Assembly: GCA_949710005.1 (NCBI GenBank) | Contig: OX453273.1 | Location: 4,967,706-5,031,705 of the forward strand | DNA length: 64,000 bases | Origin: Ricordea florida | Lineage: Eukaryota; Cnidaria; Anthozoa; Corallimorpharia; Ricordeidae | Direction: 5' to 3' | In this document: positions 38,601-53,600 of the stretch, piece by piece | How the letters are laid out: each line of letters begins with the position of its first letter | Position numbering within the stretch: position 1 is the stretch's first letter | Notes under the pieces: model-generated | What the model was told of the DNA's origin: nothing | What the model saw: only the letters and a program-made list of their open reading frames with translations | Database searches by the model: none | Position numbers and translations under genes: made by a program

Positions 38601-41600
38601 AACTTTGATTAAACTATTAAGTAGCTCTCACAACTTTTTATATCCGAGGTTAAGAATCATATAACTGAGGCCTAAACATCAAAACAAAAGAAAATATTTC
38701 AAGTCTACAAAAGGAAAGCTGCGGCATTCATAGCTGAAAACAAACAAAAACCATTTTAGAGCATTGTGTGATATCCCATATAGACCATTAGCGTGAGGTG
38801 ACTCAACTGATGAACTGTCTTGAGCTAATAAGACAACTTAAGCTTTTCGTTGCAGCCAGGATTCAAAAAATGTACTAAAGTGAAGCACGCTTTGAAAGTC
38901 GTTTCACCTTAAAATAATACTGCTTACCTGCATTTCCTCTTTAACCATCATAATGTGAATATATTCTTGTGTGTCCACATCCAGCAGTGCTTCAACGTCA
39001 TCAAGTGTATCGACATCGTCAAGTGTGTCGACATCAAGCAGTGCATCTACATCATCAAGTGTGTCAACATCGTCTAGTGTGTCTACATCAAGCAGTGTAT
39101 CGACGTCATCAAGTTATTCAAGGTACCACAAAATAACCCTGCTAGGTGCTTAGCCATATGTCCTCAGACACAACTACCTTATGCACTTTTAAACGAAAGA
39201 CATCTAAGTTGCTTGATTTGAGCTATCGACCATAGATTTGTTGTATCTATATTTCCATTGTCCGGGAGTTGGTACATCTATAATAATGTGTTGTTCATGT
39301 TGACTATGGTTTTGAAAAGTTAAGCAAATGTGGTTTTAAGAATATATTGGTTCCCAAACGACAACTGGTACTATTTATTAATCTGTCAGACTATGTGATT
39401 GGTCGTTAAAGCCATAATGTTATTAACTCCTTTTACCTAAAGAAATGGTGTTATTATTCAGTTTTTGTAATACATCAGTTAGTTAGGATACATCTTGTAT
39501 GTGGTTATTAAGATAAAATAGGCGGAAACCACAAGTACTTATTTGCATTTGCTTTGTCAACATCGTCTAGTGTGTCCACATCAAGCAGTGTGTCGACGTC
39601 ATCAAGTGTGTCAACCTCGTCTAGTGTGTCGACATCAAGCAGTGCATCTACGTCATCAAGTGCATCCACGTCGTCTAGCGTGTCGACATCAAGCAGTGCA
39701 TCGACGTCATCAAGTGTGTCAAGCTCGTCTAGTGTGTCGACATCAAGCAGTGCATCTACGTCATCAAGTGCATCCACATCGTCTAGCGTGTCGACATCAA
39801 GCAGTGCATCGACGTCATCAAGTGTGTCAACATCGTCTAGTGTGTCCACATCAAGCAGTGTATCAACGTCATCAAGTTATTCAAGGTAACACAACATAAT
39901 ACTGCTAGCTCCTTCTGCTATGTTTTACTTTATCACTACCTATCGCACTTTTAAAAGAAACAATTTATAGGTGTCGGTCAATAGAGTTATGGAAAATAGT
40001 CATTTTGCAATCAAATTTTGATATCCAACGGCTTGGTAGTTGTGTAATGTTGTAATAATTTTGACAACTTGAGTAGATTTCGTCACAAGAGTTTGCGAGT
40101 TTTGTACCGTCAGGTGGTGGTACTTATGTCTCTGTCAAAATATGTGGCTGGTTTCTTAAGCCATAATGTTATTGGCTGCTTTTACGTAAGGCAATGGGGA
40201 TATTGGCTGTCAAGACTCAGTTCTTATTATTAAGTTTTTGTAGTGACATTAATTAGTTAAGATACTTGTGGTATTTGTTTACTGATATTAATTAGAAAGA
40301 AACTACAAGTATTAGCAAAAATATACATTACTACACTGCACTTATCTGCATTTGCTTTGTCAACATCGTCTTGTGTGTCCACATCAAGCAGTGTGTCGAC
40401 GTCGTCAACAAGCACTTCATCAACGTCGAGTTCTTCAAGGTACTTTAATATACCATTGCTATTTGGACGTTGTATTCAAGTCACTGGATATTTTGGTTTT
40501 TTTTTTATCAAACATAACATCAAGCTGATTGCAAATACTTAGTTATTGAATGTGGACTATTTAGAACATTGCTTGTGTGAGTGTATGGAGACCAAAAACT
40601 TAGGAAGACGACTAAAAGCTACAAATGTTCTAGGGTAGATTAAAAGAGTTCAAAAGACAACTTTGATTAAACTATTAAGTAGCTCTCACAACTTTTTATA
40701 TCAAAAATCATATAACTGAGGCCTAAACATCAAAACAAAAGAAAATATTTCTAGTCTACAAAAGGAAAGCTGCGGCATTCATAGCTGAAAACAAACAAAA
40801 ACCATTTTAGAGCATTGTCGGATATCCCATATAGACCATTAGCGTGAGGTGACTCAACTGATGAACTGTCTTGAGCTAATAAGACAACTTAAGGTTTTCG
40901 TTGCAGCCAGGATTCAAAAATGTACTAAATTGAAGCACGCTTTGAAAGTCGTTTCACCTTAAAATAATACTGCTTACCTGCATTTCCTCTTTAACCATCA
41001 TAATGTGAATATATTCTTGTGTGTCCACATCCAGCAGTGCTTCAACGTCATCAAGTGTATCGACATCGTCAAGTGTGTCGACATCAAGCAGTGCATCTAC
41101 ATCATCAAGTGTGTCAACATCGTCTAGTGTGTCTACATCAAGCAGTGTATCGACGTCATCAAGTTATTCAAGGTACCACAAAATAACCCTGCTAGGTGCT
41201 TAGCCATATGTCGTCAGACACAACTACCTTATGCACTTTTAAACGAAAGACATCTAAGTTGCTTGATTTGAGCTATCGACCATAGATTTGTTGTATCTAT
41301 ATTTCCATTGTCCGGGAGTTGGTACATCTATAATAATGTGTTGTTCATGTTGACTATGGTTTTGAAAAGTTAAGCAAATGTGGTTTTAAGAATATATTGG
41401 TTCCCAAACGACAACTGGTACTATTTATTAATCTGTCAGACTATGTGATTGGTCGTTAAAGCCATAATGTTATTAACTCCTTTTACCTAAAGAAATGGTG
41501 TTATTATTCAGTTTTTGTAATACATCAGTTAGTTAGGATACATCTTGTATGTGGTTATTAAGATAAAATAGGCGGAAACCACAAGTACTTATTTGCATTT

Positions 41601-44600
41601 GCTTTGTCAACATCGTCTAGTGTGTCCACATCAAGCAGTGTGTCGACGTCATCAAGTGTGTCAACATCGTCTAGTGTGTCGACATCAAGCAGTGCATCTA
41701 CGTCATCAAGTGCATCCACATCGTCTAGCGTGTCGACATCAAGCAGTGCATCGACGTCATCAAGTGTGTCAACATCGTCTAGTGTGTCCACATCAAGCAG
41801 TGTATCAACGTCATCAAGTTATTCAAGGTAACACAACATAATACTGCTAGCTCCTTCTGCTATGTTTTACTTTATCACTACCTATCGCACTTTTAAAAGA
41901 AACAATTTATAGGTGTCGGTCAATAGAGTTATGGAACATAGTCATTTTGCAATCAAATTTTGATATCCAACGGCTTGGTAGTTGTGTAATGTTGTAATAA
42001 TTTTGACAACTTGAGTAGATTTCGTCACAAGAGTTTGCGAGTTTTGTACCGTCAGGTGGTGGTACTTATGTCTCTGTCAAAATATGTGGCTGGTTTCTTA
42101 AGCCATAATGTTATTGGCTGCTTTTACGTAAGGCAATGGGGATATTGGCTGTCAAGACTCAGTTCTTATTATTAAGTTTTTGTAGTGACATTAATTAGTT
42201 AAGATACTTGTGGTATTTGTTTACTGATATTAATTAGAAAGAAACTACAAGTATTAGCAAAAATATACATTACTACACTGTACTTATCTGCATTTGCTTT
42301 GTCAACATCGTCTTGTGTGTCCACATCAAGCAGTGTGTCGACGTCGTCAACAAGCACTTCATCAACGTCGAGTTCTTCAAGGTACTTTAATATACCATTG
42401 CTATTTGGACGTTGTATTCAAGTCACTGGATATTTTGGGTTTTTTTTTATCAAACATAACATCAAGCTGATTGCAAATACTTAGTTATTGAATGTGGACT
42501 ATTTAGAACATTGCTTGTGTGAGTGTATCGAGACCAAAAACTTAGGAAGACGACTAAAAGCTACAAATGTTCTAGGGTAGATTAAAAGAGTTCAAAAGAC
42601 AACTTTGATTAAACTATTAAGTAGCTCTCACAACTTTTTATATCCGAGGTTAAGAATCATATAACTGAGGCCTAAACATCAAAACAAAAGAAAATATTTC
42701 AAGTCTACAAAAGGAAAGCTGCGGCATTCATAGCTGAAAACAAACAAAAACCATTTTAGAGCATTGTGTGATATCCCATATAGACCATTAGCGTGAGGTG
42801 ACTCAACTGATGAACTGTCTTGAGCTAATAAGACAACTTAAGCTTTTCGTTGCAGCCAGGATTCAAAAAATGTACTAAAGTGAAGCACGCTTTGAAAGTC
42901 GTTTCACCTTAAAATAATACTGCTTACCTGCATTTCCTCTTTAACCATCATAATGTGAATATATTCTTGTGTGTCCACATCCAGCAGTGCTTCAACGTCA
43001 TCAAGTGTATCGACATCGTCAAGTGTGTCGACATCAAGCAGTGCATCTACATCATCAAGTGTGTCAACATCGTCTAGTGTGTCTACATCAAGCAGTGTAT
43101 CGACGTCATCAAGTTATTCAAGGTACCACAAAATAACCCTGCTAGGTGCTTAGCCATATGTCCTCAGACACAACTACCTTATGCACTTTTAAACGAAAGA
43201 CATCTAAGTTGCTTGATTTGAGCTATCGACCATAGATTTGTTGTATCTATATTTCCATTGTCCGGGAGTTGGTACATCTATAATAATGTGTTGTTCATGT
43301 TGACTATGGTTTTGAAAAGTTAAGCAAATGTGGTTTTAAGAATATATTGGTTCCCAAACGACAACTGGTACTATTTATTAATCTGTCAGACTATGTGATT
43401 GGTCGTTAAAGCCATAATGTTATTAACTCCTTTTACCTAAAGAAATGGTGTTATTATTCAGTTTTTGTAATACATCAGTTAGTTAGGATACATCTTGTAT
43501 GTGGTTATTAAGATAAAATAGGCGGAAACCACAAGTACTTATTTGCATTTGCTTTGTCAACATCGTCTAGTGTGTCCACATCAAGCAGTGTGTCGACGTC
43601 ATCAAGTGTGTCAACCTCGTCTAGTGTGTCGACATCAAGCAGTGCATCTACGTCATCAAGTGCATCCACGTCGTCTAGCGTGTCGACATCAAGCAGTGCA
43701 TCGACGTCATCAAGTGTGTCAAGCTCGTCTAGTGTGTCGACATCAAGCAGTGCATCTACGTCATCAAGTGCATCCACATCGTCTAGCGTGTCGACATCAA
43801 GCAGTGCATCGACGTCATCAAGTGTGTCAACATCGTCTAGTGTGTCCACATCAAGCAGTGTATCAACGTCATCAAGTTATTCAAGGTAACGCAACATAAT
43901 ACTGCTAGCTCCTTCTGCTATGTTTTACTTTATCACTACCTATCGCACTTTTAAAAGAAACAATTTATAGGTGTCGGTCAATAGAGTTATGGAAAATAGT
44001 CATTTTGCAATCAAATTTTGATATCCAACGGCTTGGTAGTTGTGTAATGTTGTAATAATTTTGACAACTTGAGTAGATTTCGTCACAAGAGTTTGCGAGT
44101 TTTGTACCGTCAGGTGGTGGTACTTATGTCTCTGTCAAAATATGTGGCTGGTTTCTTAAGCCATAATGTTATTGGCTGCTTTTACGTAAGGCAATGGGGA
44201 TATTGGCTGTCAAGACTCAGTTCTTATTATTAAGTTTTTGTAGTGACATTAATTAGTTAAGATACTTGTGGTATTTGTTTACTGATATTAATTAGAAAGA
44301 AACTACAAGAATTAGCAAAAATATACATTACTACACTGCACTTATCTGCATTTGCTTTGTCAACATCGTCTTGTGTGTCCACATCAAGCAGTGTGTCGAC
44401 GTCGTCAACAAGCACTTCATCAACGTCGAGTTCTTCAAGGTACTTTAATATACCATTGCTATTTGGACGTTGTATTCAAGTCACTGGATATTTTGGTTTT
44501 TTTTTTATCAAACATAACATCAAGCTGATTGCAAATACTTAGTTATTGAATGTGGACTATTTAGAACATTGCTTGTGTGAGTGTATGGAGACCAAAAACT

Positions 44601-47600
44601 TAGGAAGACGACTAAAAGCTACAAATGTTCTAGGGTAGATTAAAAGAGTTCAAAAGACAACTTTGATTAAACTATTAAGTAGCTCTCACAACTTTTTATA
44701 TCCGAGGTTAAGAATCATATAACTGAGGCCTGAACATCAAAACAAAAGAAAATATTTCAAGTCTACAAAAGGAAAGCTGCGGCATTCATAGCTGAAAACA
44801 AACAAAAACCATTTTAGAGCATTGTGTGATATCCCATATAGACCATTAGCGTGAGGTGACTCAACTGATGAACTGTCTTGAGCTAATAAGACAACTTAAG
44901 GTTTTCGTTGCAGCCAGGATTCAAAAAATGTACTAAATTGAAGCACGCTTTGAAAGTCGTTTCACCTTAAAATAATACTGCTTACCTGCATTTCCTCTTT
45001 AACCATCATAATGTGAATATATTCTTGTGTGTCCACATCCAGCAGTGCTTCAACGTCATCAAGTGTATCGACATCGTCAAGTGTGTCGACATCAAGCAGT
45101 GCATCTACATCATCAAGTGTGTCAACATCGTCTAGTGTGTCTACATCAAGCAGTGTATCAACGTCATCAAGTTATTCAAGGTAGAACAAAATAACCCTGC
45201 TAGGTGCTTAGCCATATGTCGTCAGACACAACTACCTTATGCACTTTTAAACGAAAGACATCTAAGTTGCTTGATTTGAGCTATCGACCATAGATTTGTT
45301 GTATCTATATTTCCATTGTCCGGGAGTTGGTACATCTATAATAATGTGTTGTTCATGTTGACTATGGTTTTGAAAAGTTAAGCAAATGTGGTTTTAAGAA
45401 TATATTGGTTCCCAAACGACAACTGGTACTATTTATTAATCTGTCAGACTATGTGATTGGTCGTTAAAGCCATAATGTTATTAACTCCTTTTACCTAAAG
45501 AAATGGTGTTATTATTCAGTTTTTGTAATACATCAGTTAGTTAGGATACATCTTGTATGTGGTTATTAAGATAAAATAGGCGGAAACCACAAGTACTTAT
45601 TTGCATTTGCTTTGTCAACATCGTCTAGTGTGTCCACATCAAGCAGTGTGTCGACGTCATCAAGTGTGTCAACCTCGTCTAGTGTGTCGACATCAAGCAG
45701 TGCATCTACGTCATCAAGTGCATCCACGTCGTCTAGCGTGTCGACATCAAGCAGTGCATCGACGTCATCAAGTGTGTCAAGCTCGTCTAGTGTGTCCACA
45801 TCAAGCAGTGCATCTACGTCATCAAGTGCATCCACATCGTCTAGCGTGTCGACATCAAGCAGTGCATCGACGTCATCAAGTGTGTCAACATCGTCTAGTG
45901 TGTCCACATCAAGCAGTGTATCAACGTCATCAAGTTATTCAAGGTAACACAACATAATACTGCTAGCTCCTTTGGCTATGTTTTTGTTTATCACTACCTA
46001 TCGCACTTTTAAAAGAAACAATTTATAGGTGTCGGTCAATAGAGTTATGGAACATAGTCATTTTGCAATCAAATTTTGATATCCAACGGCTTGGTAGTTG
46101 TGTAATGTTGTAATAATTTTGACAACTTGAGTAGATTTCGTCACAAGAGTTTGCGAGTTTTGTACCGTCAGGTGGTGGTACTTATGTCTCTGTCAAAATA
46201 TGTGGCTGGTTTCTTAAGCCATAATGTTATTTGCTGCTTTTACGTAAGGGAATGGGGATATTGGCTGTCAAGACTCAGTTCTTATTATTAAGTTTTTGTA
46301 GTGACATTAATTAGTTAAGATACTTGTGGTATTTGTTTACTGATATTAATTAGAAAGAAACTACAAGTATTAGCAAAAATATACATTACTACACTGTACT
46401 TATCTGCATTTTCTTTGTCAACATCGTCTTGTGTGTCCACATCAAGCAGTGTGTCGACGTCGTCAACAAGCACTTCATCAACGTCGAGTTCTTCAAGGTA
46501 CTTTAATATACCATTCCTATTTGGACGTTGTATTTAAGTCACTGGATATTTTGGGTTTTTTTTTATCAAACATAACATCAAGCTGATTGCAAATACTTAG
46601 TTATTGAATGTGGACTATTTAGAACATTGCTTGTGTGAGTGTATGGAGACCAAAAACTTAGGAAGACGACTAAAAGCTACAAATGTTCTAGGGTAGATTA
46701 AAAGAGTTCAAAAGACAACTTTGATTAAACTATTAAGTAGGTCTCACAACTTTTTATATCCGAGGTTAAGAATCATATAACTGAGGCCTGAACATCAAAA
46801 CAAAAGAAAATATTTCAAGTCTACAAAAGGAAAGCTGCGGCATTCATAGCTGAAAACAAACAAAAACCATTTTAGAGCATTGTGTGATATCCCATATAGA
46901 CCATTAGCGTGAGGTGACTCAACTGATGAACTGTCTTGAGCTAATAAGACAACTTAAGCTTTTCGTTGCAGCCAGGATTCAAAAAATGTACTAAATTGAA
47001 GCACGCTTTGAAAGTCGTTTCACCTTAAAATAATACTGCTTACCTGCATTTCCTCTTTAACCATCATAATGTGAATATATTCTTGTGTGTCCACATCCAG
47101 CAGTGCTTCAACGTCATCAAGTGTATCGACATCGTCAAGTGTGTCGACATCAAGCAGTGCATCTACATCATCAAGTGTGTCAACATCGTCTAGTGTGTCT
47201 ACATCAAGCAGTGTATCAACGTCATCAAGTTATTCAAGGTACCACAAAATAACCCTGCTAGGTGCTTAGCCATATGTCGTCAGACACAAGTACCTTGTGC
47301 ACTTTTAAACGAAAGACATCTAAGTTGCTTGATTTGAGCTATCGACCATAGACTTGTTGTATCTATATTTCCATTGTCCGGGAGTTGGTACATCTATAAT
47401 AATGTGTTGTTCATGTTGACTATGGTTTTGAAAAGTTAAGCAAATGTGGTTTTAAGAATATATTGGTTCCCAAACGACAACTGGTACTATTTATTAATCT
47501 GTCAGACTATGTGATTGGTCGTTAAAGCCATAATGTTATTAACTCCTTTTACCTAAAGAAATGGTGTTATTATTCAGTTTTTGTAATACATCAGTTAGTT

Positions 47601-50600
47601 AGGATACATCTTGTATGTGGTTATTAAGATAAAATAGGCGGAAACCACAAGTACTTATTTGCATTTGCTTTGTCAACATCGTCTAGTGTGTCCACATCAA
47701 GCAGTGTGTCGACGTCATCAAGTGTGTCAACCTCGTCTAGTGTGTCGACATCAAGCAGTGCATCTACGTCATCAAGTGCATCCACGTCGTCTAGCGTGTC
47801 GACATCAAGCAGTGCATCGACGTCATCAAGTGTGTCAAGCTCGTCTAGTGTGTCCACATCAAGCAGTGCATCTACGTCATCAAGTGCATCCACATCGTCT
47901 AGCGTGTCGACATCAAGCAGTGCATCGACGTCATCAAGTGTGTCAACATCGTCTAGTGTGTCCACATCAAGCAGTGTATCAACGTCATCAAGTTATTCAA
48001 GGTAACACAACATAATACTGCTAGCTCCTTTGGCTATGTTTTTGTTTATCACTACCTATCGCACTTTTAAAAGAAACAATTTATAGGTGTCGGTCAATAA
48101 AGTTATGGAACATAGTCATTTTGCAATCAAATTTTGATATCCAACGGCTTGGTAGTTGTGTAATGTTGTAATAATTTTGACAACTTGAGTAGATTTCGTC
48201 ACAAGAGTTTGCGAGTTTTGTACCGTCAGGTGGTGGTACTTATGTCTCTGTCAAAATATGTGGCTGGTTTCTTAAGCCATAATGTTATTGGCTTCTTTTA
48301 CGTAAGGCAATGGGGATATTGGCTGTCAAGACTCAGTTCTTATTATTAAGTTTTTGTAGTGACATTAATTAGTTAAGATACTTGTGGTATTTGTTTACTG
48401 ATATTAATTAGAAAGAAACTACAAGTATTAGCAAAAATATACATTACTACACTGTACTTATCTGCATTTGCTTTGTCAACATCGTCTTGTGTGTCCACAT
48501 CAAGCAGTGTGTCGACGTCGTCAACAAGCACTTCATCAACGTCGAGTTCTTCAAGGTACTTTAATATACCATTGCTATTTGGACGTTGTATTCAAGTCAC
48601 TGGATATTTTGGTTTTTTTTTTATCAAACATAACATCAAGCTGATTGCAAATACTTAGTTATTGAATGTGGACTATTTAGAACATTGCTTGTGTGAGTGT
48701 ATGGAGACCAAAAACTTAGGAAGACGACTAAAAGCTACAAATGTTCTAGGGTAGATTAAAAGAGTTCAAAAGACAACTTTGATTAAACTATTAAGTAGGT
48801 CTCACAACTTTTTATATCCGAGGTTAAGAATCATATAACTGAGGCCTGAACATCAAAACAAAAGAAAATATTTCAAGTCTACAAAAGGAAAGCTGCGGCA
48901 TTCATAGCTGAAAACAAACAAAAACCATTTTAGAGCATTGTGTGATATCCCATATAGACCATTAGCGTGAGGTGACTCAACTGATGAACTGTCTTGAGCT
49001 AATAAGACAACTTAAGGTTTTCGTTGCAGCCAGGATTCAAAAAATGTACTAAATTGAAGCACGCTTTGAAAGTCGTTTCACCTTAAAATAATACTGCTTA
49101 CCTGCATTTCCTCTTTAACCATCATAATGTGAATATATTCTTGTGTGTCCACATCCAGCAGTGCTTCAACGTCATCAAGTGTATCGACATCGTCAAGTGT
49201 GTCGACATCAAGCAGTGCATCTACATCATCAAGTGTGTCAACATCGTCTAGTGTGTCTACATCAAGCAGTGTATCAACGTCATCAAGTTATTCAAGGTAG
49301 AACAAAATAACCCTGCTAGGTGCTTAGCCATATGTCGTCAGACACAACTACCTTATGCACTTTTAAACGAAAGACATCTAAGTTGCTTGATTTGAGCTAT
49401 CGACCATAGATTTGTTGTATCTATATTTCCATTGTCCGGGAGTTGGTACATCTATAATAATGTGTTGTTCATGTTGACTATGGTTTTGAAAAGTTAAGCA
49501 AATGTGGTTTTAAGAATATATTGGTTCCCAAACGACAACTGGTACTATTTATTAATCTGTCAGACTATGTGATTGGTCGTTAAAGCCATAATGTTATTAA
49601 CTCCTTTTACCTAAAGAAATGGTGTTATTATTCAGTTTTTGTAATACATCAGTTAGTTAGGATACATCTTGTATGTGGTTATTAAGATAAAATAGGCGGA
49701 AACCACAAGTACTTATTTGCATTTGCTTTGTCAACATCGTCTAGTGTGTCCACATCAAGCAGTGTGTCGACGTCATCAAGTGTGTCAACCTCGTCTAGTG
49801 TGTCGACATCAAGCAGTGCATCTACGTCATCAAGTGCATCCACGTCGTCTAGCGTGTCGACATCAAGCAGTGCATCGACGTCATCAAGTGTGTCAAGCTC
49901 GTCTAGTGTGTCCACATCAAGCAGTGCATCTACGTCATCAAGTGCATCCACATCGTCTAGCGTGTCGACATCAAGCAGTGCATCGACGTCATCAAGTGTG
50001 TCAACATCGTCTAGTGTGTCCACATCAAGCAGTGTATCAACGTCATCAAGTTATTCAAGGTAACACAACATAATACTGCTAGCTCCTTTGGCTATGTTTT
50101 TGTTTATCACTACCTATCGCACTTTTAAAAGAAACAATTTATAGGTGTCGGTCAATAGAGTTATGGAACATAGTCATTTTGCAATCAAATTTTGATATCC
50201 AACGGCTTGGTAGTTGTGTAATGTTGTAATAATTTTGACAACTTGAGTAGATTTCGTCACAAGAGTTTGCGAGTTTTTTACCGTCAGGTGGTGGTACTTA
50301 TGTCTCTGTCAAAATATGTGGCTGGTTTCTTAAGCCATAATGTTATTGGCTGCTTTTACGTAAGGCAATGGGGATATTGGCTGTCAAGACTCAGTTCTTA
50401 TTATTAAGTTTTTGTAGTGACATTAATTAGTTAAGATACTTGTGGTATTTGTTTACTGATATTAATTAGAAAGAAACTACAAGTATTAGCAAAAATATAC
50501 ACTACTACACTGTACTTATCTGCATTTGCTTTGTCAACATCGTCTTGTGTGTCCACATCAAGCAGTGTGTCGACGTCGTCAACAAGCACTTCATCAACGT

Positions 50601-53600
50601 CGAGTTCTTCAAGGTACTTTAATATACCATTGCTATTTGGACGTTGTATTCAAGTCACTGGATATTTTGGTTTTTTTTTTATCAAACATAACATCAAGCT
50701 GATTGCAAATACTTAGTTATTGAATGTGGACTATTTAGAACATTGCTTGTGTGAGTGTATGGAGACCAAAAACTTAGGAAGACGACTAAAAGCTACAAAT
50801 GTTCTAGGGTAGATTAAAAGAGTTCAAAAGACAACTTTGATTAAACTATTAAGTAGGTCTCACAACTTTTTATATCCGAGGTTAAGAATCATATAACTGA
50901 GGCCTGAACATCAAAACAAAAGAAAATATTTCAAGTCTACAAAAGGAAAGCTGCGGCATTCATAGCTGAAAACAAACAAAAACCATTTTAGAGCATTGTG
51001 TGATATCCCATATAGACCATTAGCGTGAGGTGACTCAACTGATGAACTGTCTTGAGCTAATAAGACAACTTAAGGTTTTCGTTGCAGCCAGGATTCAAAA
51101 AATGTACTAAATTGAAGCACGCTTTGAAAGTCGTTTCACCTTAAAATAATACTGCTTACCTGCATTTCCTCTTTAACCATCATAATGTGAATATATTCTT
51201 GTGTGTCCACATCCAGCAGTGCTTCAACGTCATCAAGTGTATCGACATCGTCAAGTGTGTCGACATCAAGCAGTGCATCTACATCATCAAGTGTGTCAAC
51301 ATCGTCTAGTGTGTCTACATCAAGCAGTGTATCAACGTCATCAAGTTATTCAAGGTAGAACAAAATAACCCTGCTAGGTGCTTAGCCATATGTCGTCAGA
51401 CACAACTACCTTATGCACTTTTAAACGAAAGACATCTAAGTTGCTTGATTTGAGCTATCGACCATAGATTTGTTGTATCTATATTTCCATTGTCCGGGAG
51501 TTGGTACATCTATAATAATGTGTTGTTCATGTTGACTATGGTTTTGAAAAGTTAAGCAAATGTGGTTTTAAGAATATATTGGTTCCCAAACGACAACTGG
51601 TACTATTTATTAATCTGTCAGACTATGTGATTGGTCGTTAAAGCCATAATGTTATTAACTCCTTTTACCTAAAGAAATGGTGTTATTATTCAGTTTTTGT
51701 AATACATCAGTTAGTTAGGATACATCTTGTATGTGGTTATTAAGATAAAATAGGCGGAAACCACAAGTACTTATTTGCATTTGCTTTGTCAACATCGTCT
51801 AGTGTGTCCACATCAAGCAGTGTGTCGACGTCATCAAGTGTGTCAACCTCGTCTAGTGTGTCGACATCAAGCAGTGCATCTACGTCATCAAGTGCATCCA
51901 CGTCGTCTAGCGTGTCGACATCAAGCAGTGCATCGACGTCATCAAGTGTGTCAAGCTCGTCTAGTGTGTCCACATCAAGCAGTGCATCTACGTCATCAAG
52001 TGCATCCACATCGTCTAGCGTGTCGACATCAAGCAGTGCATCGACGTCATCAAGTGTGTCAACATCGTCTAGTGTGTCCACATCAAGCAGTGTATCAACG
52101 TCATCAAGTTATTCAAGGTAACACAACATAATACTGCTAGCTCCTTTGGCTATGTTTTTGTTTATCACTACCTATCGCACTTTTAAAAGAAACAATTTAT
52201 AGGTGTCGGTCAATAGAGTTATGGAACATAGTCATTTTGCAATCAAATTTTGATATCCAACGGCTTGGTAGTTGTGTAATGTTGTAATAATTTTGACAAC
52301 TTGAGTAGATTTCGTCACAAGAGTTTGCGAGTTTTTTACCGTCAGGTGGTGGTACTTATGTCTCTGTCAAAATATGTGGCTGGTTTCTTAAGCCATAATG
52401 TTATTGGCTGCTTTTACGTAAGGCAATGGGGATATTGGCTGTCAAGACTCAGTTCTTATTATTAAGTTTTTGTAGTGACATTAATTAGTTAAGATACTTG
52501 TGGTATTTGTTTACTGATATTAATTAGAAAGAAACTACAAGTATTAGCAAAAATATACATTACTACACTGTACTTATCTGCATTTGCTTTGTCAACATCG
52601 TCTTGTGTGTCCACATCAAGCAGTGTGTCGACGTCGTCAACAAGCACTTCATCAACGTCGAGTTCTTCAAGGTACTTTAATATACCATTGCTATTTGGAC
52701 GTTGTATTCAAGTCACTGGATATTTTGGGTTTTTTTTTATCAAACATAACATCAAGCTGATTGCAAATACTTAGTTATTGAATGTGGACTATTTAGAACA
52801 TTGCTTGTGTGAGTGTATGGAGACCAAAAACTTAGGAAGACGACTAAAAGCTACAAATGTTCTAGGGTAGATTAAAAGAGTTCAAAAGACAACTTTGATT
52901 AAACTATTAAGTAGCTCTCACAACTTTTTATATCCGAGGTTAAGAATCATATAACTGAGGCCTGAACATCAAAACAAAAGAAAATATTTCAAGTCTACAA
53001 AAGGAAAGCTGCGGCATTCATAGCTGAAAACAAACAAAAACCATTTTAGAGCATTGTGTGATATCCCATATAGACCATTAGCGTGAGGTGACTCAACTGA
53101 TGAACTGTCTTGAGCTAATAAGACAACTTAAGCTTTTCGTTGCAGCCAGGATTCAAAAAATGTACTAAATTGAAGCACGCTTTGAAAGTCGTTTCACCTT
53201 AAAATAATACTGCTTACCTGCATTTCCTCTTTAACCATCATAATGTGAATATATTCTTGTGTGTCCACATCCAGCAGTGCTTCAACGTCATCAAGTGTAT
53301 CGACATCGTCAAGTGTGTCGACATCAAGCAGTGCATCTACATCATCAAGTGTGTCAACATCGTCTAGTGTGTCTACATCAAGCAGTGTATCAACGTCATC
53401 AAGTTATTCAAGGTACCACAAAATAACCCTGCTAGGTGCTTAGCCATATGTCGTCAGACACAACTACCTTATGCACTTTTAAACGAAAGACATCTAAGTT
53501 GCTTGATTTGAGCTATCGACCATAGATTTGTTGTATCTATATTTCCATTGTCCGGGAGTTGGTACATCTATAATAATGTGTTGTTCTTGTTGACTATGGT

